Under the pieces are notes generated by a model. The model was given only the letters and a program-made list of their open reading frames with translations. It was not told where the DNA came from and did no database searches. 45,004 nucleotides of DNA. Origin: Nioella sp. MMSF_3534 (lineage in GTDB: Bacteria > Pseudomonadota > Alphaproteobacteria > Rhodobacterales > Rhodobacteraceae). Each line of letters starts with the position of its first letter. Position 1 is the first letter of the stretch. The stretch lies in the NCBI RefSeq assembly GCF_030732985.1, contig NZ_JASHJX010000038.1, positions 1 through 45,004 on the forward strand. The letters are read 5' to 3'. The translations under genes and the position numbers were made by a program. This document shows, piece by piece, positions 18,580-26,800 of this stretch.

Positions 18580-19740
18580 TCACTCAGCAATCAACGCCTT
18601 GGTTGACCGGGCGATTACGCTTTCTTCATCGGTCGGCAGGACCAGGACCGGCACCCGACCGGCATCAATCACGGTCGCATTGGCCGCATTGGCGTCGGGG
18701 TCGAGCTCCAGCCCCAGAAACCCGAGCCCCTCCAGCGCACGCGCCCGGATCGGGGCCGCGTTTTCACCCACGCCCCCCGTGAACACCAACGCATCCACCC
18801 CGCCAAGTACAGCCGCCATTGCCCCGATTTCCCGCGCCAGCCGGGCACAGTAATAGGCAATCGCCTCCTCCGCCTCCGGCACATCCGAGGCCAAGAGTTC
18901 CCGCATGTCATGGCTGATCCCGGACAGACCCAGCATCCCGCTTTCCTTGTAAAGAAGCCGGGTCAGGTCGTCATAGCCCATCCCCTCTTCCTTCATCAGG
19001 TAGAGCAGAACGCCCGGATCGACCTGCCCGGGCCGCGTTCCCATGCACAGCCCCTCCAGCGCTGAAAACCCCATGGTGGACGAGATCGAGCGCCCGTTTT
19101 CGATGCCGCACAGCGAAGCGCCATTTCCCAGATGGGCAACGATCACCTTGCCTCTGGCCAGATCCGGGTAATCACGTGCCATCTTGCCCGCGATGAAATC
19201 GTAACTCAGCCCGTGGAACCCATAGCGGCGCACGCCCTGATCGTAGTAGCGGCGCGGAAGGGCAAAGAGGTCATGCACCCGCGGATGCCCCCGATGGAAG
19301 GCAGTGTCGAAGGCCCCCACCTGCACCGCATCCGGGAAGGCCGCGCGGGCCGCGCGGACGGCCGCGAGGTTATGGGGTTGATGCAGCGGGGCGAGCGGTT
19401 TCAGCGTTTCCAGATGGTCCAGCAGGGCGGCATCCAGCACGCGAGGGCCGTCGATCTCGGGTCCCCCATGGACAATACGATGACCGACCCCGAGGACAGG
19501 CCGGCTGGCCAGCAACGGCTCCAACGCGGTCAGGATGGCAGAGACCCCCGCGACATGGTCGGTCTTGCCGAGCGCGGTGCTGATTTTCTCGCCGCCTTCC
19601 GGTTTCAGCACCAGCCGGGCATCCGGGCCGATGGCGTCGACCATGCCGGAGGCTTCCAGAGCTGGTGCCGCCACCGCCCCGTAAAGCGCGAATTTGATCG
19701 AGCTGGACCCGGCATTGAGGGTCAGGATCACGCCGGTCAT
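18580..19740 (-). CDS. ackA: Acetate kinase (acetate/butyrate kinase family)
   Basis: A 386-residue enzyme interconverting acetyl phosphate plus ADP with acetate plus ATP. Family blocks: ILTLNAGSSSIKFALY at the start, GHRIVHGG, FDTAFH, RRYGFHGLSYDFI (ATP/acetate site), VIVAHLGNGASLC, and FTGGVGENA near the end. It starts inside the stop codon of the upstream phosphotransacylase fusion (ATGA), so the pair is a coupled acyl-CoA to acyl-phosphate to acid module. Use with short acyl groups other than acetyl is possible given the partner. Confidence 0.95.
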   Translation of the reverse strand: MTGVILTLNAGSSSIKFALYGAVAAPALEASGMVDAIGPDARLVLKPEGGEKISTALGKTDHVAGVSAILTALEPLLASRPVLGVGHRIVHGGPEIDGPRVLDAALLDHLETLKPLAPLHQPHNLAAVRAARAAFPDAVQVGAFDTAFHRGHPRVHDLFALPRRYYDQGVRRYGFHGLSYDFIAGKMARDYPDLARGKVIVAHLGNGASLCGIENGRSISSTMGFSALEGLCMGTRPGQVDPGVLLYLMKEEGMGYDDLTRLLYKESGMLGLSGISHDMRELLASDVPEAEEAIAYYCARLAREIGAMAAVLGGVDALVFTGGVGENAAPIRARALEGLGFLGLELDPDANAANATVIDAGRVPVLVLPTDEESVIARSTKALIAE

Positions 19741-21113
19741 GTCAGGCTTTCTGCGTAGAGCGCGGCCACGGCGCAGGAGGCCAGCCGCGCCTTGTCGTCA
19801 TCGGCGCGGGAGTTGAGGATCACCGGCACCTGCGCGCCCATGACCACGCCCGCAGCCTCTGCATGGGCGAGGAAGCTCAGCTCCTTGGCGATCATGTTCC
19901 CCGCTTCGAGATTGGGGGCCAGCAGGATATCGGCATGTCCCGCCACCAGCCCGGTGATCCCCTTGGTGCGTGCCGCCTCCAGATCAATCGCGTTGTCCAT
20001 GGCCAGGGGCCCATCGACCAGCCCGCCGGTGATCTGGCCCCGGTCGGCCATCTTGGACAGCACTGCCGCATCCAGCGTCGAGGGGATGGAGGGCGTCACC
20101 GTTTCCACCGCCGACAACACCCCCACTTTGGGCTGCGTAATGCCGAGCGACAGGGCAAGATCAATCGCGTTCTGGCAGATCGAGACCTTGCAATCGAGAT
20201 CGGGCGCGATGTTGATCGCCGCGTCGGTCACGAACAGAAGATGATCGAGCCCCGGCACATCCATCACGAACACATGGCTGAGGCGGCGGTTGGTGCGCAG
20301 CCCGCCCTCTTTTTTCAGGATCGCGTGCAGCAGTTGGTCAGTGTGCAGATGCCCCTTCATCAGCGCCTTGGCCCGGCCCTCATGGATCAGCGCCACAGCG
20401 CGCAAAGCGGCGGCGCGGTTGTCGGGGATGTCGATGATCTCGATGCCGGTCAGATCCGCGCCAAGCTCCTCCGCGGCTGCGGCGATCTTCTTCGCGCATC
20501 CGACAAAGACGGGATCAATCAGCGTATGATCGCGCGCCAGAAGCGCCCCGTTCAGCGCATCGGGCTTTTCCGGGGCCACAACCGCGGTGGCCAGCGCGGG
20601 CAACGGGGCGGCCAGTTCCAGCAGGCGGTCGAAATGAACATGACGCTGCACCGTCAGCGCGGGCACGTCCATGTCATCGAAGCTCATCGGGCGGTCCGGG
20701 GCGATCACCTCGGCCCGCCCCTCGCAGATGCGAAGCCCGTCATCGCGTTCCACCCAGGTGTCGAAACACACGACATTGCCCGGCAGCTTTTCCGCCACCC
20801 GCACCTTGGCCACCAGCGTTTCGCCCGCATGGGCGCGGTCGAGGAAGGTTAGCGTCTGGCGTTTGTACAGCGCCCCCGGTCCCGGCAGCTGGTTGCCCAG
20901 AACGGACGAGATCAGCGCCCCCACCCACATGCCCGGCGCAATCGCCTCGGGCCGTCCATCGCCGTCACCATCCTCTCGCGGCAGATGCATCGGATTATGA
21001 TTGCCGCTGGAATTGGCGAAGACATAGAGATCATCCGCCGTGACCAGCCGGGGGGAGGCAGCCTCCATTCCCACCTTGAGCGACTCGTAAGGGGTGTTGG
21101 AGAGCGTGGTCAT
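19737..21113 (-). CDS. Fused MaoC-type hotdog domain / phosphate acyl-transferase
   Basis: A 458-residue protein with two domains. Residues 1-145 are a MaoC-like (R)-hydratase fold (SSGNHNPMHLPREDGDGDG ... PGMWVGALISSVLGNQLPGPG, with the Asn-His pair where the hydratase motif has Asp-His). Residues 160-458 are a phosphotransacetylase/phosphotransbutyrylase domain (PF01515; KALMKGHLHTDQLLHAILKKEGG, DAAINIAPDL, GHADILLAPNLEAGNM). The fusion is annotated in many genomes as bifunctional enoyl-CoA hydratase/phosphate acetyltransferase. Coupling to ackA supports formation of acyl phosphate from acyl-CoA. The true acyl substrate is not shown by sequence. Confidence 0.9.
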   Translation of the reverse strand: MTTLSNTPYESLKVGMEAASPRLVTADDLYVFANSSGNHNPMHLPREDGDGDGRPEAIAPGMWVGALISSVLGNQLPGPGALYKRQTLTFLDRAHAGETLVAKVRVAEKLPGNVVCFDTWVERDDGLRICEGRAEVIAPDRPMSFDDMDVPALTVQRHVHFDRLLELAAPLPALATAVVAPEKPDALNGALLARDHTLIDPVFVGCAKKIAAAAEELGADLTGIEIIDIPDNRAAALRAVALIHEGRAKALMKGHLHTDQLLHAILKKEGGLRTNRRLSHVFVMDVPGLDHLLFVTDAAINIAPDLDCKVSICQNAIDLALSLGITQPKVGVLSAVETVTPSIPSTLDAAVLSKMADRGQITGGLVDGPLAMDNAIDLEAARTKGITGLVAGHADILLAPNLEAGNMIAKELSFLAHAEAAGVVMGAQVPVILNSRADDDKARLASCAVAALYAESLT

Positions 21114-21228
21114 GGGGCTGACCTCCGGGCAGATGCGCGCACGAGGAGGGGAGCCTCGCGACTCAGGCGCGGGTTAACGGTATGGCGGGCATGAAACAGG
21201 ATCATGACGCAAGGCGACAGGGCCAGAC

Positions 21229-21993
21229 TCATGCCCCCACTGGGGCCAGTTTGACGCCCTCGGCTTCCAACCCGGCACGCACCGCACGGGCAATTTGCAG
21301 CGCGGTCTCGTTGTCGCCATGCAGGCAGATCGTATCGACGCGCGACGGGATCACCTTGCCCGATTCCGCGATGATCGCGCCTGCCTTGACCATCTCGACC
21401 ATGCGTTTGGCCGCCCGGTCCGCGTCATGGATCACCGCGCCGGGCAGGCTGCGGTCCACAAGGGTGGCGTCGTCATTATAGGCCCGATCGGCAAAGATCT
21501 CGCCCGCGTAGGTCGCGCCCAAAGCCTTCACCGCCGGTTCCTGCGCGGTCGAGGCCAGAACGAAGATGATCACGTCGGGATCGACCGACAGCGCCGCCTC
21601 ATAACAGGCGCGGGCCATCTCCTCATCCTCGGAGCACATATTGGACAGCGCCCCGTGCAGCTTGAAATGCCGCACCTCGGCGCCAAGCGCGCGGGCCATG
21701 CCCCTGATCGCCCCGAACTGGTAGCGGATCGCGTTTTGCAGGTCCTCGCGCCCCATCTGCATGCGTCGGCGTCCAAAGCCCTGAAGGTCGGGAAAGCCCG
21801 GATGCGCGCCGATGCCGACGCCATTGGCCTGTGCCACCTTGATCGTCTCGGCCATCACGCTCGGGTCGCCCGCGTGAAAACCGCAAGCCACATTGGCCGA
21901 TGTCACGACCTTCAGCACCTCGGCATCATTGCCCATGGGCCAGGGACCGAAGCTTTCGCCCATATCGGCGTTCAGATCGACGCGGATGGTCAT
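21229..21993 (-). CDS. pxpA: 5-oxoprolinase subunit A (LamB/YcsF family)
   Basis: A 254-residue protein starting MTIRVDLNADMGESFGPWPMGND, the diagnostic LamB/YcsF N-terminus (PF03746), with SANVACGFHAGDP, GAHPGFPDLQGFGRR and CLHGDN. With PxpB and PxpC it hydrolyses 5-oxoproline (pyroglutamate) to glutamate using ATP, clearing a damage product of glutamine and glutathione. It starts 3 bp after the pxpC stop with AGGAGAC as ribosome-binding site, forming the operon pxpB-pxpC-pxpA. Confidence 0.95.
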   Translation of the reverse strand: MTIRVDLNADMGESFGPWPMGNDAEVLKVVTSANVACGFHAGDPSVMAETIKVAQANGVGIGAHPGFPDLQGFGRRRMQMGREDLQNAIRYQFGAIRGMARALGAEVRHFKLHGALSNMCSEDEEMARACYEAALSVDPDVIIFVLASTAQEPAVKALGATYAGEIFADRAYNDDATLVDRSLPGAVIHDADRAAKRMVEMVKAGAIIAESGKVIPSRVDTICLHGDNETALQIARAVRAGLEAEGVKLAPVGA

Positions 21994-21996
21994 GGC

Positions 21997-23025
21997 TCAA
22001 GTCTCCTGTTCATGGGGGTCATGATGGGCGGAAATCACGCCGCTCACCAGTTGATAGGATAGAAGGTCAGGTATGTCACCGGGATGGCGCACGCGGGGTT
22101 CAACACGGGAGGGGAGTAATTTCAGATACTTATCGAGCGACGTTCGCGCGGATAGCGCCTCTGCCAGCGTCACGAAACGAAACCGGATCGGGCTGCCGGG
22201 CGCCGCTTGCGCGACCTTGGTCAGATCGGCGCTGATCACCGTCGCGATGCGGGGATAGCCCCCCATGGACTGGCATTCGTTGAGCAGCACGAAAGGCGAG
22301 CCATCGCCGATCACCTGCACATCGCCGGGCACGATGATCTCGGACAGGATCGCCAGATGCGCATCCGAGGAAAAGCCCGGGCCATCATGGCCCATCCGCG
22401 CGCCCATGCGGCTGGCACGGGCATCCTTGTGAAAGGCGGTCGTTTCCAGACGGGCGAGCGTATCGGTGGCGAATTGATCGGTCTGCACCGAGGGGAGGAT
22501 ACGGATTTCACCGCCAGAAAAGCGATCATCGGCGGCAATCATCATGCCCCCCGCATCCGGTGCAGGACGGCAGGTCAGCCGGTCGCCGGCCTGAAAACGC
22601 CCGCCGATCCCGCCAGAGATATGGGCGGACCGTGCACCGAGGATCTCTGCCGCATCCAATCCCGACACGTTGAGATAGCCATAGCTGCCCTTCAGCGCCC
22701 CGCCGATCTTCAGCGTCGCGCCGCGCGGCAACACATGGCTGCCAGACCAGTGCAGTCGGGCCCCATCAATCTCTGCGGTCATCGGCGCACCGGTCAGGGC
22801 AATCAGCAGATCCGCGCCCTCGGCCCGGAAGGTGCCCCCTGCCCCGGCCATCTCGATGGCCAGCGCCCGGCCCGGATCGGATCGCAGGAGCGCCGCCCCT
22901 TCCGCCAGCGCCAGCGGGTCCATCGCACCGCCGCGCGACAATCCCTTGGACAGAAGCCCCGGACGGCCCGCATCCTGCAAGGACAGCCCCGGCCCGGCGG
23001 ACAGGATCTGCAGGACCGCGCTCAT
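21997..23025 (-). CDS. pxpC: 5-oxoprolinase subunit C (KipA / biotin-dependent carboxylase-like)
   Basis: A 342-residue protein of the AHS2/KipA family (PF02626): GLSLQDAGRPGLLSKGLSRGGAMD at the start, SYGYLNVSGLDA, and LNECQSMGGYPRIATV. It forms the PxpBC complex that phosphorylates 5-oxoproline. The ATG at 23025 overlaps the pxpB stop (ATGA); an upstream in-frame start at 23040 would lie inside pxpB and is less likely. Confidence 0.94.
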   Translation of the reverse strand: MSAVLQILSAGPGLSLQDAGRPGLLSKGLSRGGAMDPLALAEGAALLRSDPGRALAIEMAGAGGTFRAEGADLLIALTGAPMTAEIDGARLHWSGSHVLPRGATLKIGGALKGSYGYLNVSGLDAAEILGARSAHISGGIGGRFQAGDRLTCRPAPDAGGMMIAADDRFSGGEIRILPSVQTDQFATDTLARLETTAFHKDARASRMGARMGHDGPGFSSDAHLAILSEIIVPGDVQVIGDGSPFVLLNECQSMGGYPRIATVISADLTKVAQAAPGSPIRFRFVTLAEALSARTSLDKYLKLLPSRVEPRVRHPGDIPDLLSYQLVSGVISAHHDPHEQET

Positions 23026-23777
23026 GGCAGGGCCTCGCAACTTGCCATCATCCGACCGGCTTCCACCCCGGCCCAGGCATCTTCGAAGGCCGATTCCGTG
23101 ACCGGCTGAAACAGGATCTCATCGCCCGCGGTCAGGGGAAAGGGCTGCTCTGCCTGCTGGCCGAACACGTCAATCGCCGCCCGTCCGATCCAGCGCCAGC
23201 CGGTCTGGGTGCCGACAGGAAACAGCACCAACTGGCGGATCGCCAAGGCCAGACCGCCCGCCGGAACATGTGGATTCAACTCGGTTTTCCGAGGGATATC
23301 AAACATCTCCGGCAATCGGCCCAGATAGGGCATCCCCGGTGAGAATCCGATGGTCAGCACCCGGACCGGAGTCCGGGAAATCTGCGCGACCGCATCATCC
23401 GGCGACAGCTTGGCCATGCTGGCCGCTTCTTCCAGCTGTGGGCCATGATCGCCTCCGAACACCGTCGGCACACGCCACAGCTTGCGTCCACGGGGCAAGG
23501 GCACGCCATACCAGTCACGGCTTCGCAACAGATCCTTCAGAGCGGCTTCGAGCGCTTCATGGCTCAGCCGGACCGGGTCGAAGCGAAGGAACACCGATTT
23601 CAGCGAGGTGGCGCTTTCCTCGACACCGTCCCAGGCGGCGGCCTCGACGGCCGCCCGGAATGCCAGCGTCGCGGCATTGACGGCCATTGACAGGCGATCC
23701 CCGAATTCGACCAGCAGACCCGCCTCGCCCATCCGGTGAAGCCGGGGAAACCCGCTATCCTGTTCTGTGCCACCCAT
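23022..23777 (-). CDS. pxpB: 5-oxoprolinase subunit B (KipI / AHS1 family)
   Basis: A 251-residue protein of the AHS1/KipI family (PF02682), with GEAGLLVEFGDRLSMAVN at the start and the conserved block IGFSPGMPYLGRLPEM followed by PRKTELNPHVPAGGLAL. It is the first gene of the 5-oxoprolinase operon. The ATG at 23777 is followed by a short polar lead of 15 residues before the conserved part. The operon promoter must lie in the 157-bp gap before the tRNA gene. Confidence 0.94.
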   Translation of the reverse strand: MGGTEQDSGFPRLHRMGEAGLLVEFGDRLSMAVNAATLAFRAAVEAAAWDGVEESATSLKSVFLRFDPVRLSHEALEAALKDLLRSRDWYGVPLPRGRKLWRVPTVFGGDHGPQLEEAASMAKLSPDDAVAQISRTPVRVLTIGFSPGMPYLGRLPEMFDIPRKTELNPHVPAGGLALAIRQLVLFPVGTQTGWRWIGRAAIDVFGQQAEQPFPLTAGDEILFQPVTESAFEDAWAGVEAGRMMASCEALP

Positions 23778-23934
23778 GGCCTGCCTGTCCCTCTTGGTCC
23801 GGTGCCATGGTGCGGCCCCTGCGGAGTGGTTGCAAGGCCCGGACGGGTGATTTTCCTGCCGCGCGGCACCCGGCCCTCGACCAGGCGCATTCGCTCTTGT
23901 ATCCGGCCCTGCAATTTCATATCGAATGCCCCGA

Positions 23935-24010
23935 GCCGGTCTAGCTCAGCTGGTAGAGCGTCTGATTTGTAATCAGGGGGTCGGGGGTTCGAGTCCCTCG
24001 ACCGGCACCA
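23935..24010 (+). tRNA. tRNA-Thr (anticodon TGT)
   Basis: A 76-nt cloverleaf. Acceptor GCCGGTC pairs with GACCGGC; the D arm is GCTC/GAGC; the anticodon stem TCTGA/TCAGG encloses the loop TTTGTAA, giving anticodon TGT that reads ACA (Thr). The T arm has the TTCGAGT loop. The CCA end is encoded (24008-24010). A decayed integrase gene begins 62 bp downstream, the classic arrangement for an element integrated at the 3' end of a tRNA gene. Confidence 0.97.
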
Positions 24011-24071
24011 CTTCCCGAGCTAACTCATTGGTTTCGATTCAGCTTTTAGCCACCGCTAGGAGCCGCAGACC

Positions 24072-24590
24072 ATGTCAGAGACCATTTCACCAACGGTCAC
24101 CTTCGTGAAAGACGGGGTCTTCCACTTCAGCCGTCGAATCCCGAAAGAGCTAAAACGCCACTGTACTTCTCCCCGGATCGCATACTCACTCCGCATTAAA
24201 GCCCTGAGGATCGTAGAATCCACGGCCAGACGAGCAGCCGATCAACTGCACGAGTATTGGTACCACCTGCGGTGCCAGGCCACAGACCTTCCGGGCAAGC
24301 ACATGCTGCGGCTGCAGGTGGCTACTCGCCCTGATGGTCCCGAGCAGCAGCCCATGTCATCGGCCTCGATCAAGCTGTCAGAAGCTGGATCATATATCTA
24401 CAGCTCACCTGTGACCTTTCACAGGGCAGCTGAGAGGGCCTGTGGCTACGGCATCGACGCATGTGGCGACAAAGACCTCCAAGCCTACACCAAGGCGGAC
24501 GCAAACGCGTTCTGCGTTATTTCTTCAAAGAGCACAGAGGCCTCTCGTCAGTCCCGGGCACAAGATCGAACATGCTGTGCCCAGTCATGT
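24072..24590 (+). pseudogene. Decayed tyrosine recombinase (phage/ICE integrase) gene
   Basis: Translation from ATG 24072 begins MSETISPTVTFVKDGVFHFS and continues RRIPKELKRHC, the N-terminal region typical of DUF6538-type site-specific integrases. Family-like sequence is still seen near 24475-24515 (DLQAYTKADANAF), then continues in another frame (RYFFKEHRGLSS). The catalytic R...HxxR...Y region is not found. The gene is therefore frameshifted and cut off. It lies next to a tRNA-Thr and marks the edge of the catabolic island. Confidence 0.75.
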
Positions 24591-24710
24591 CCTTCGCCGG
24601 AACCAAAAAAGGCACCACGCGTCGACGATGGTTGCCCCATCGGGAAGGGGCCCATTCTTCCGCGCCGGACCTCAGCCGTTGTTTGTCAAAGCCGCCCCCG
24701 GCGCATTTTG

Positions 24711-24851
24711 CTACGACGCGACGGTCAGCACCTTGGTGCCCGCTTTCTCGATCCCGTCAATTAGCCGCTCGGGGATGCCATGGAGCCCCCCCGGCGGCGA
24801 TCCGCATGCCGTCGCGAGCGCCTCGTCGGCGAAACCATATGCATTCTTCAT
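24711..24851 (-). pseudogene. Truncated 3-oxoacid CoA-transferase subunit A remnant
   Basis: A 46-residue frame starting ATG 24851 inside the BKACE stop codon (ATGA) and ending at TAG 24711-24713. It reads MKNAYGFADEAL, then GLHGIPERLIDGIEKAG and TKVLTVAS. This matches the usual start of CoA-transferase subunit A (GIPE.LI...G...LT..SNN), but the glycine-rich segment is degraded and the gene stops after about one fifth of its normal length. A shifted frame beyond the stop continues with an AGGGFDKQRL-like stretch. It is probably the relic of a CoA-transferase that was once translationally coupled to BKACE. The family call comes from short motifs. Confidence 0.6.
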
Positions 24852-25708
24852 GCGGCTTGGCCTTTCCTGGTCTGTTCAGGCAGGCGCAGACCGAGAATGC
24901 GGCGCGCCTCTTGCCAACGCGCCACGGGGCGATTGTTGCTGTCGCAGATGTCCACGACACGGCGCACCAATGCGGCATTGCTGGGGGCAAGCCGGTCACG
25001 GTCGAGGCGGACATTGTCCTCGAGCCCGGTGCGGGCATGGCCACCCGCTGCGATGGCCCATTCGTTCAGTCTGAGCTGATTGGCACCGATGCCCGCGGCA
25101 CACCAGGGCGTTTCTTCGCCGAAGAGGCGGCGGACGGTGTGGATGTAGTAGTCGAACACATCCCGGTCGACCGGCATGGCGTTTTTCACGCCCATCACGA
25201 ACTGGATATAGGGTGTCCCGGCAAGCTGCCCCTTGTCGACCATGTCCTTCGCTTTCAGGATATGGCTCAGGTCAAAGGCCTCGATTTCCGGCTTGATCTC
25301 GTGCAGAAGCATTTCGCTGGCAAGCCAGTCGACAAGAGCCGGCGGGTTCTCGTAGACGCGGGTCGGGAAGTTGTTCGACCCAACCGACAGGGACGCCATG
25401 TCAGGGCGCAGAAGCAGCATTCCGCCCCGCGTCTGGCCGGCGCCCGACCGTCCGCCGGTCGAAAACTGGATGATCATGCCGGGGCAGTGTTTCTCGATCC
25501 CGTCCTTCAGCGCGGCGAATTTCTCGGGGTCGGACGATGGCGTTTCATCGTCATTTCGCACATGGGCATGAACAATGGTGGCGCCTGCCTCAAACGCCTC
25601 GTGAGTCGACTCCACTTGTTCCGACACAGTTATCGGAACGGCGGGGTTGTTGGCTTTCGTAGGCAGGCTGCCCGTGATCGCCACACAGATGATGCAAGGC
25701 TTGGTCAT
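24848..25708 (-). CDS. Beta-keto acid cleavage enzyme (BKACE, DUF849; 3-keto-5-aminohexanoate cleavage type)
   Basis: A 286-residue TIM-barrel enzyme of PF05853. BKACEs condense a beta-keto acid with acetyl-CoA and split it into acetoacetate and a new acyl-CoA. Start MTKPCIICVAITGS is typical; the Zn site shows as IVHAHVRND (H47, H49) and LNEWAIAAGGHARTGLEDN (E230), positions close to those known for Kce. Here it lies in an operon with an alpha/beta hydrolase inside a benzoate/catechol island, so 3-oxoadipate is a fitting substrate, giving acetoacetate and succinyl-CoA. The substrate is inference. It overlaps a CoA-transferase remnant downstream. Confidence 0.9.
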   Translation of the reverse strand: MTKPCIICVAITGSLPTKANNPAVPITVSEQVESTHEAFEAGATIVHAHVRNDDETPSSDPEKFAALKDGIEKHCPGMIIQFSTGGRSGAGQTRGGMLLLRPDMASLSVGSNNFPTRVYENPPALVDWLASEMLLHEIKPEIEAFDLSHILKAKDMVDKGQLAGTPYIQFVMGVKNAMPVDRDVFDYYIHTVRRLFGEETPWCAAGIGANQLRLNEWAIAAGGHARTGLEDNVRLDRDRLAPSNAALVRRVVDICDSNNRPVARWQEARRILGLRLPEQTRKGQAA

Positions 25709-25768
25709 GATTTCATTCCGAATTGTGCACTCCGGTCAGATTACCGAAGTGCCCTGGTTTTTCAGTGT

Positions 25769-25912
25769 TCAGGATCGCAGATTTGAAAGGGGCGGATGCT
25801 TGCTCGCTGCCTCAAGGGTCTGACGTTCTTCATCGGTGAAGAACATCCAGACGGCATCGTCCCTGTTGTGCTTCTTGCATCCTGGGCATGGGGTATTGGC
25901 GTTCTTGCACAT
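25769..25912 (-). CDS. 47-residue cysteine-rich small protein
   Basis: A short frame with a very strong ribosome-binding site (GGAGGAGGAG) just before ATG 25912, in the same direction as and between the alpha/beta hydrolase (30 bp upstream) and BKACE (60 bp downstream). It begins MCKNANTPCPGCKKH, giving C2, C9, C12 and H15, a CxxC-type pattern suited to binding Zn or another metal. An amphipathic helix follows (FTDEERQTLEAASK). I do not recognise a family. Position inside the operon and the strong start signal support a real gene. Confidence 0.6.
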   Translation of the reverse strand: MCKNANTPCPGCKKHNRDDAVWMFFTDEERQTLEAASKHPPLSNLRS

Positions 25913-25942
25913 GGCTCCTCCTCCCGTGCGGCGGTTGATCTG

Positions 25943-26800
25943 TCAGGCGGCTTTGGCGGCGGTTCCCGGCATCTTTTCCAGCGCGTCCACGAAGAATGGG
26001 CGGAACACCTCCGGGTGCTCGCTCATCGGGAAGTGACCAAGCTCATCCATGACGGCCAGGGTTGCACCGGGAATGGCCTTGGCGGTCCGTTCAGCGTCGT
26101 CAGGCGTGCAGGTCAGATCATAGGCACCGACGATGATGTGAACCGGGGTCGCCCCCGTATCAATGGTCGGCAGGCGCGGGATCAGGCTGTCATCCTTGGT
26201 GTAGAAGCTCAGATCACCCCGGAATACGCCCGGACCGCTTTGCATGAACATCCACAGCGTGTTCCAGCGCTCGGCATTGGGTGCGTAGGGAGAGATATTG
26301 GCGGACACCAATGCAGCCCCCATCTCGCCGCCATGCGCGTCGGGGCGGTGGAACCAGTCGATATCGTACCAGGCGGGCTGGAAATCCGAGGCCTCGATGG
26401 CAATGAAGCCGCTGAACCTGTCGGGGTGAAGCGCCGCCAGTTGCAGCGCGATGCGCCCGCCCATGGAACAGCCCGCCAGAACGGGCCGGTCCAGACCGAG
26501 GCCCTCGATCACGGCCAGAACGGTTTCGATATAGGCCTCGGTCGTCAGCAGGTATTCCTGAGTTTCGAAGCCCTCGGGCGGCAGGGATTTGCCGTGCCAG
26601 GGCATGTCGAAGGCGATCAGGCGGTTCGATTCGGTGATCTCGGCATCGTTCATCAGGTGACGCCACTGACGGGTATCGGCGCCTGCGGTATGCAAACAGA
26701 CGACAGGGCGTCCCTGCCCGGCCTCTTCGAAATAAATGCGGCGTGCTGCGCCCTCGATGGTGACTGTCAGGTAACGACCGGTGATGGGCTCGATGCTCAT
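25943..26800 (-). CDS. Alpha/beta hydrolase (possible 3-oxoadipate enol-lactonase)
   Basis: A 285-residue alpha/beta hydrolase. Catalytic triad: S112 in LAGCSMGGR, D228 in VGAYDLTC, H256 in ELGHFPMS; oxyanion-loop region VCLHTAGAD. A cap region spans about residues 135-200. In a catechol island the expected hydrolase is CatD/PcaD, which opens 3-oxoadipate enol-lactone, and size and motifs allow this. Other ester or C-C hydrolases cannot be excluded by sequence alone. Its start overlaps the stop of the SCP2-like gene (ATGA), and BKACE follows, suggesting product hand-over from hydrolase to BKACE. Confidence 0.85.
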   Translation of the reverse strand: MSIEPITGRYLTVTIEGAARRIYFEEAGQGRPVVCLHTAGADTRQWRHLMNDAEITESNRLIAFDMPWHGKSLPPEGFETQEYLLTTEAYIETVLAVIEGLGLDRPVLAGCSMGGRIALQLAALHPDRFSGFIAIEASDFQPAWYDIDWFHRPDAHGGEMGAALVSANISPYAPNAERWNTLWMFMQSGPGVFRGDLSFYTKDDSLIPRLPTIDTGATPVHIIVGAYDLTCTPDDAERTAKAIPGATLAVMDELGHFPMSEHPEVFRPFFVDALEKMPGTAAKAA

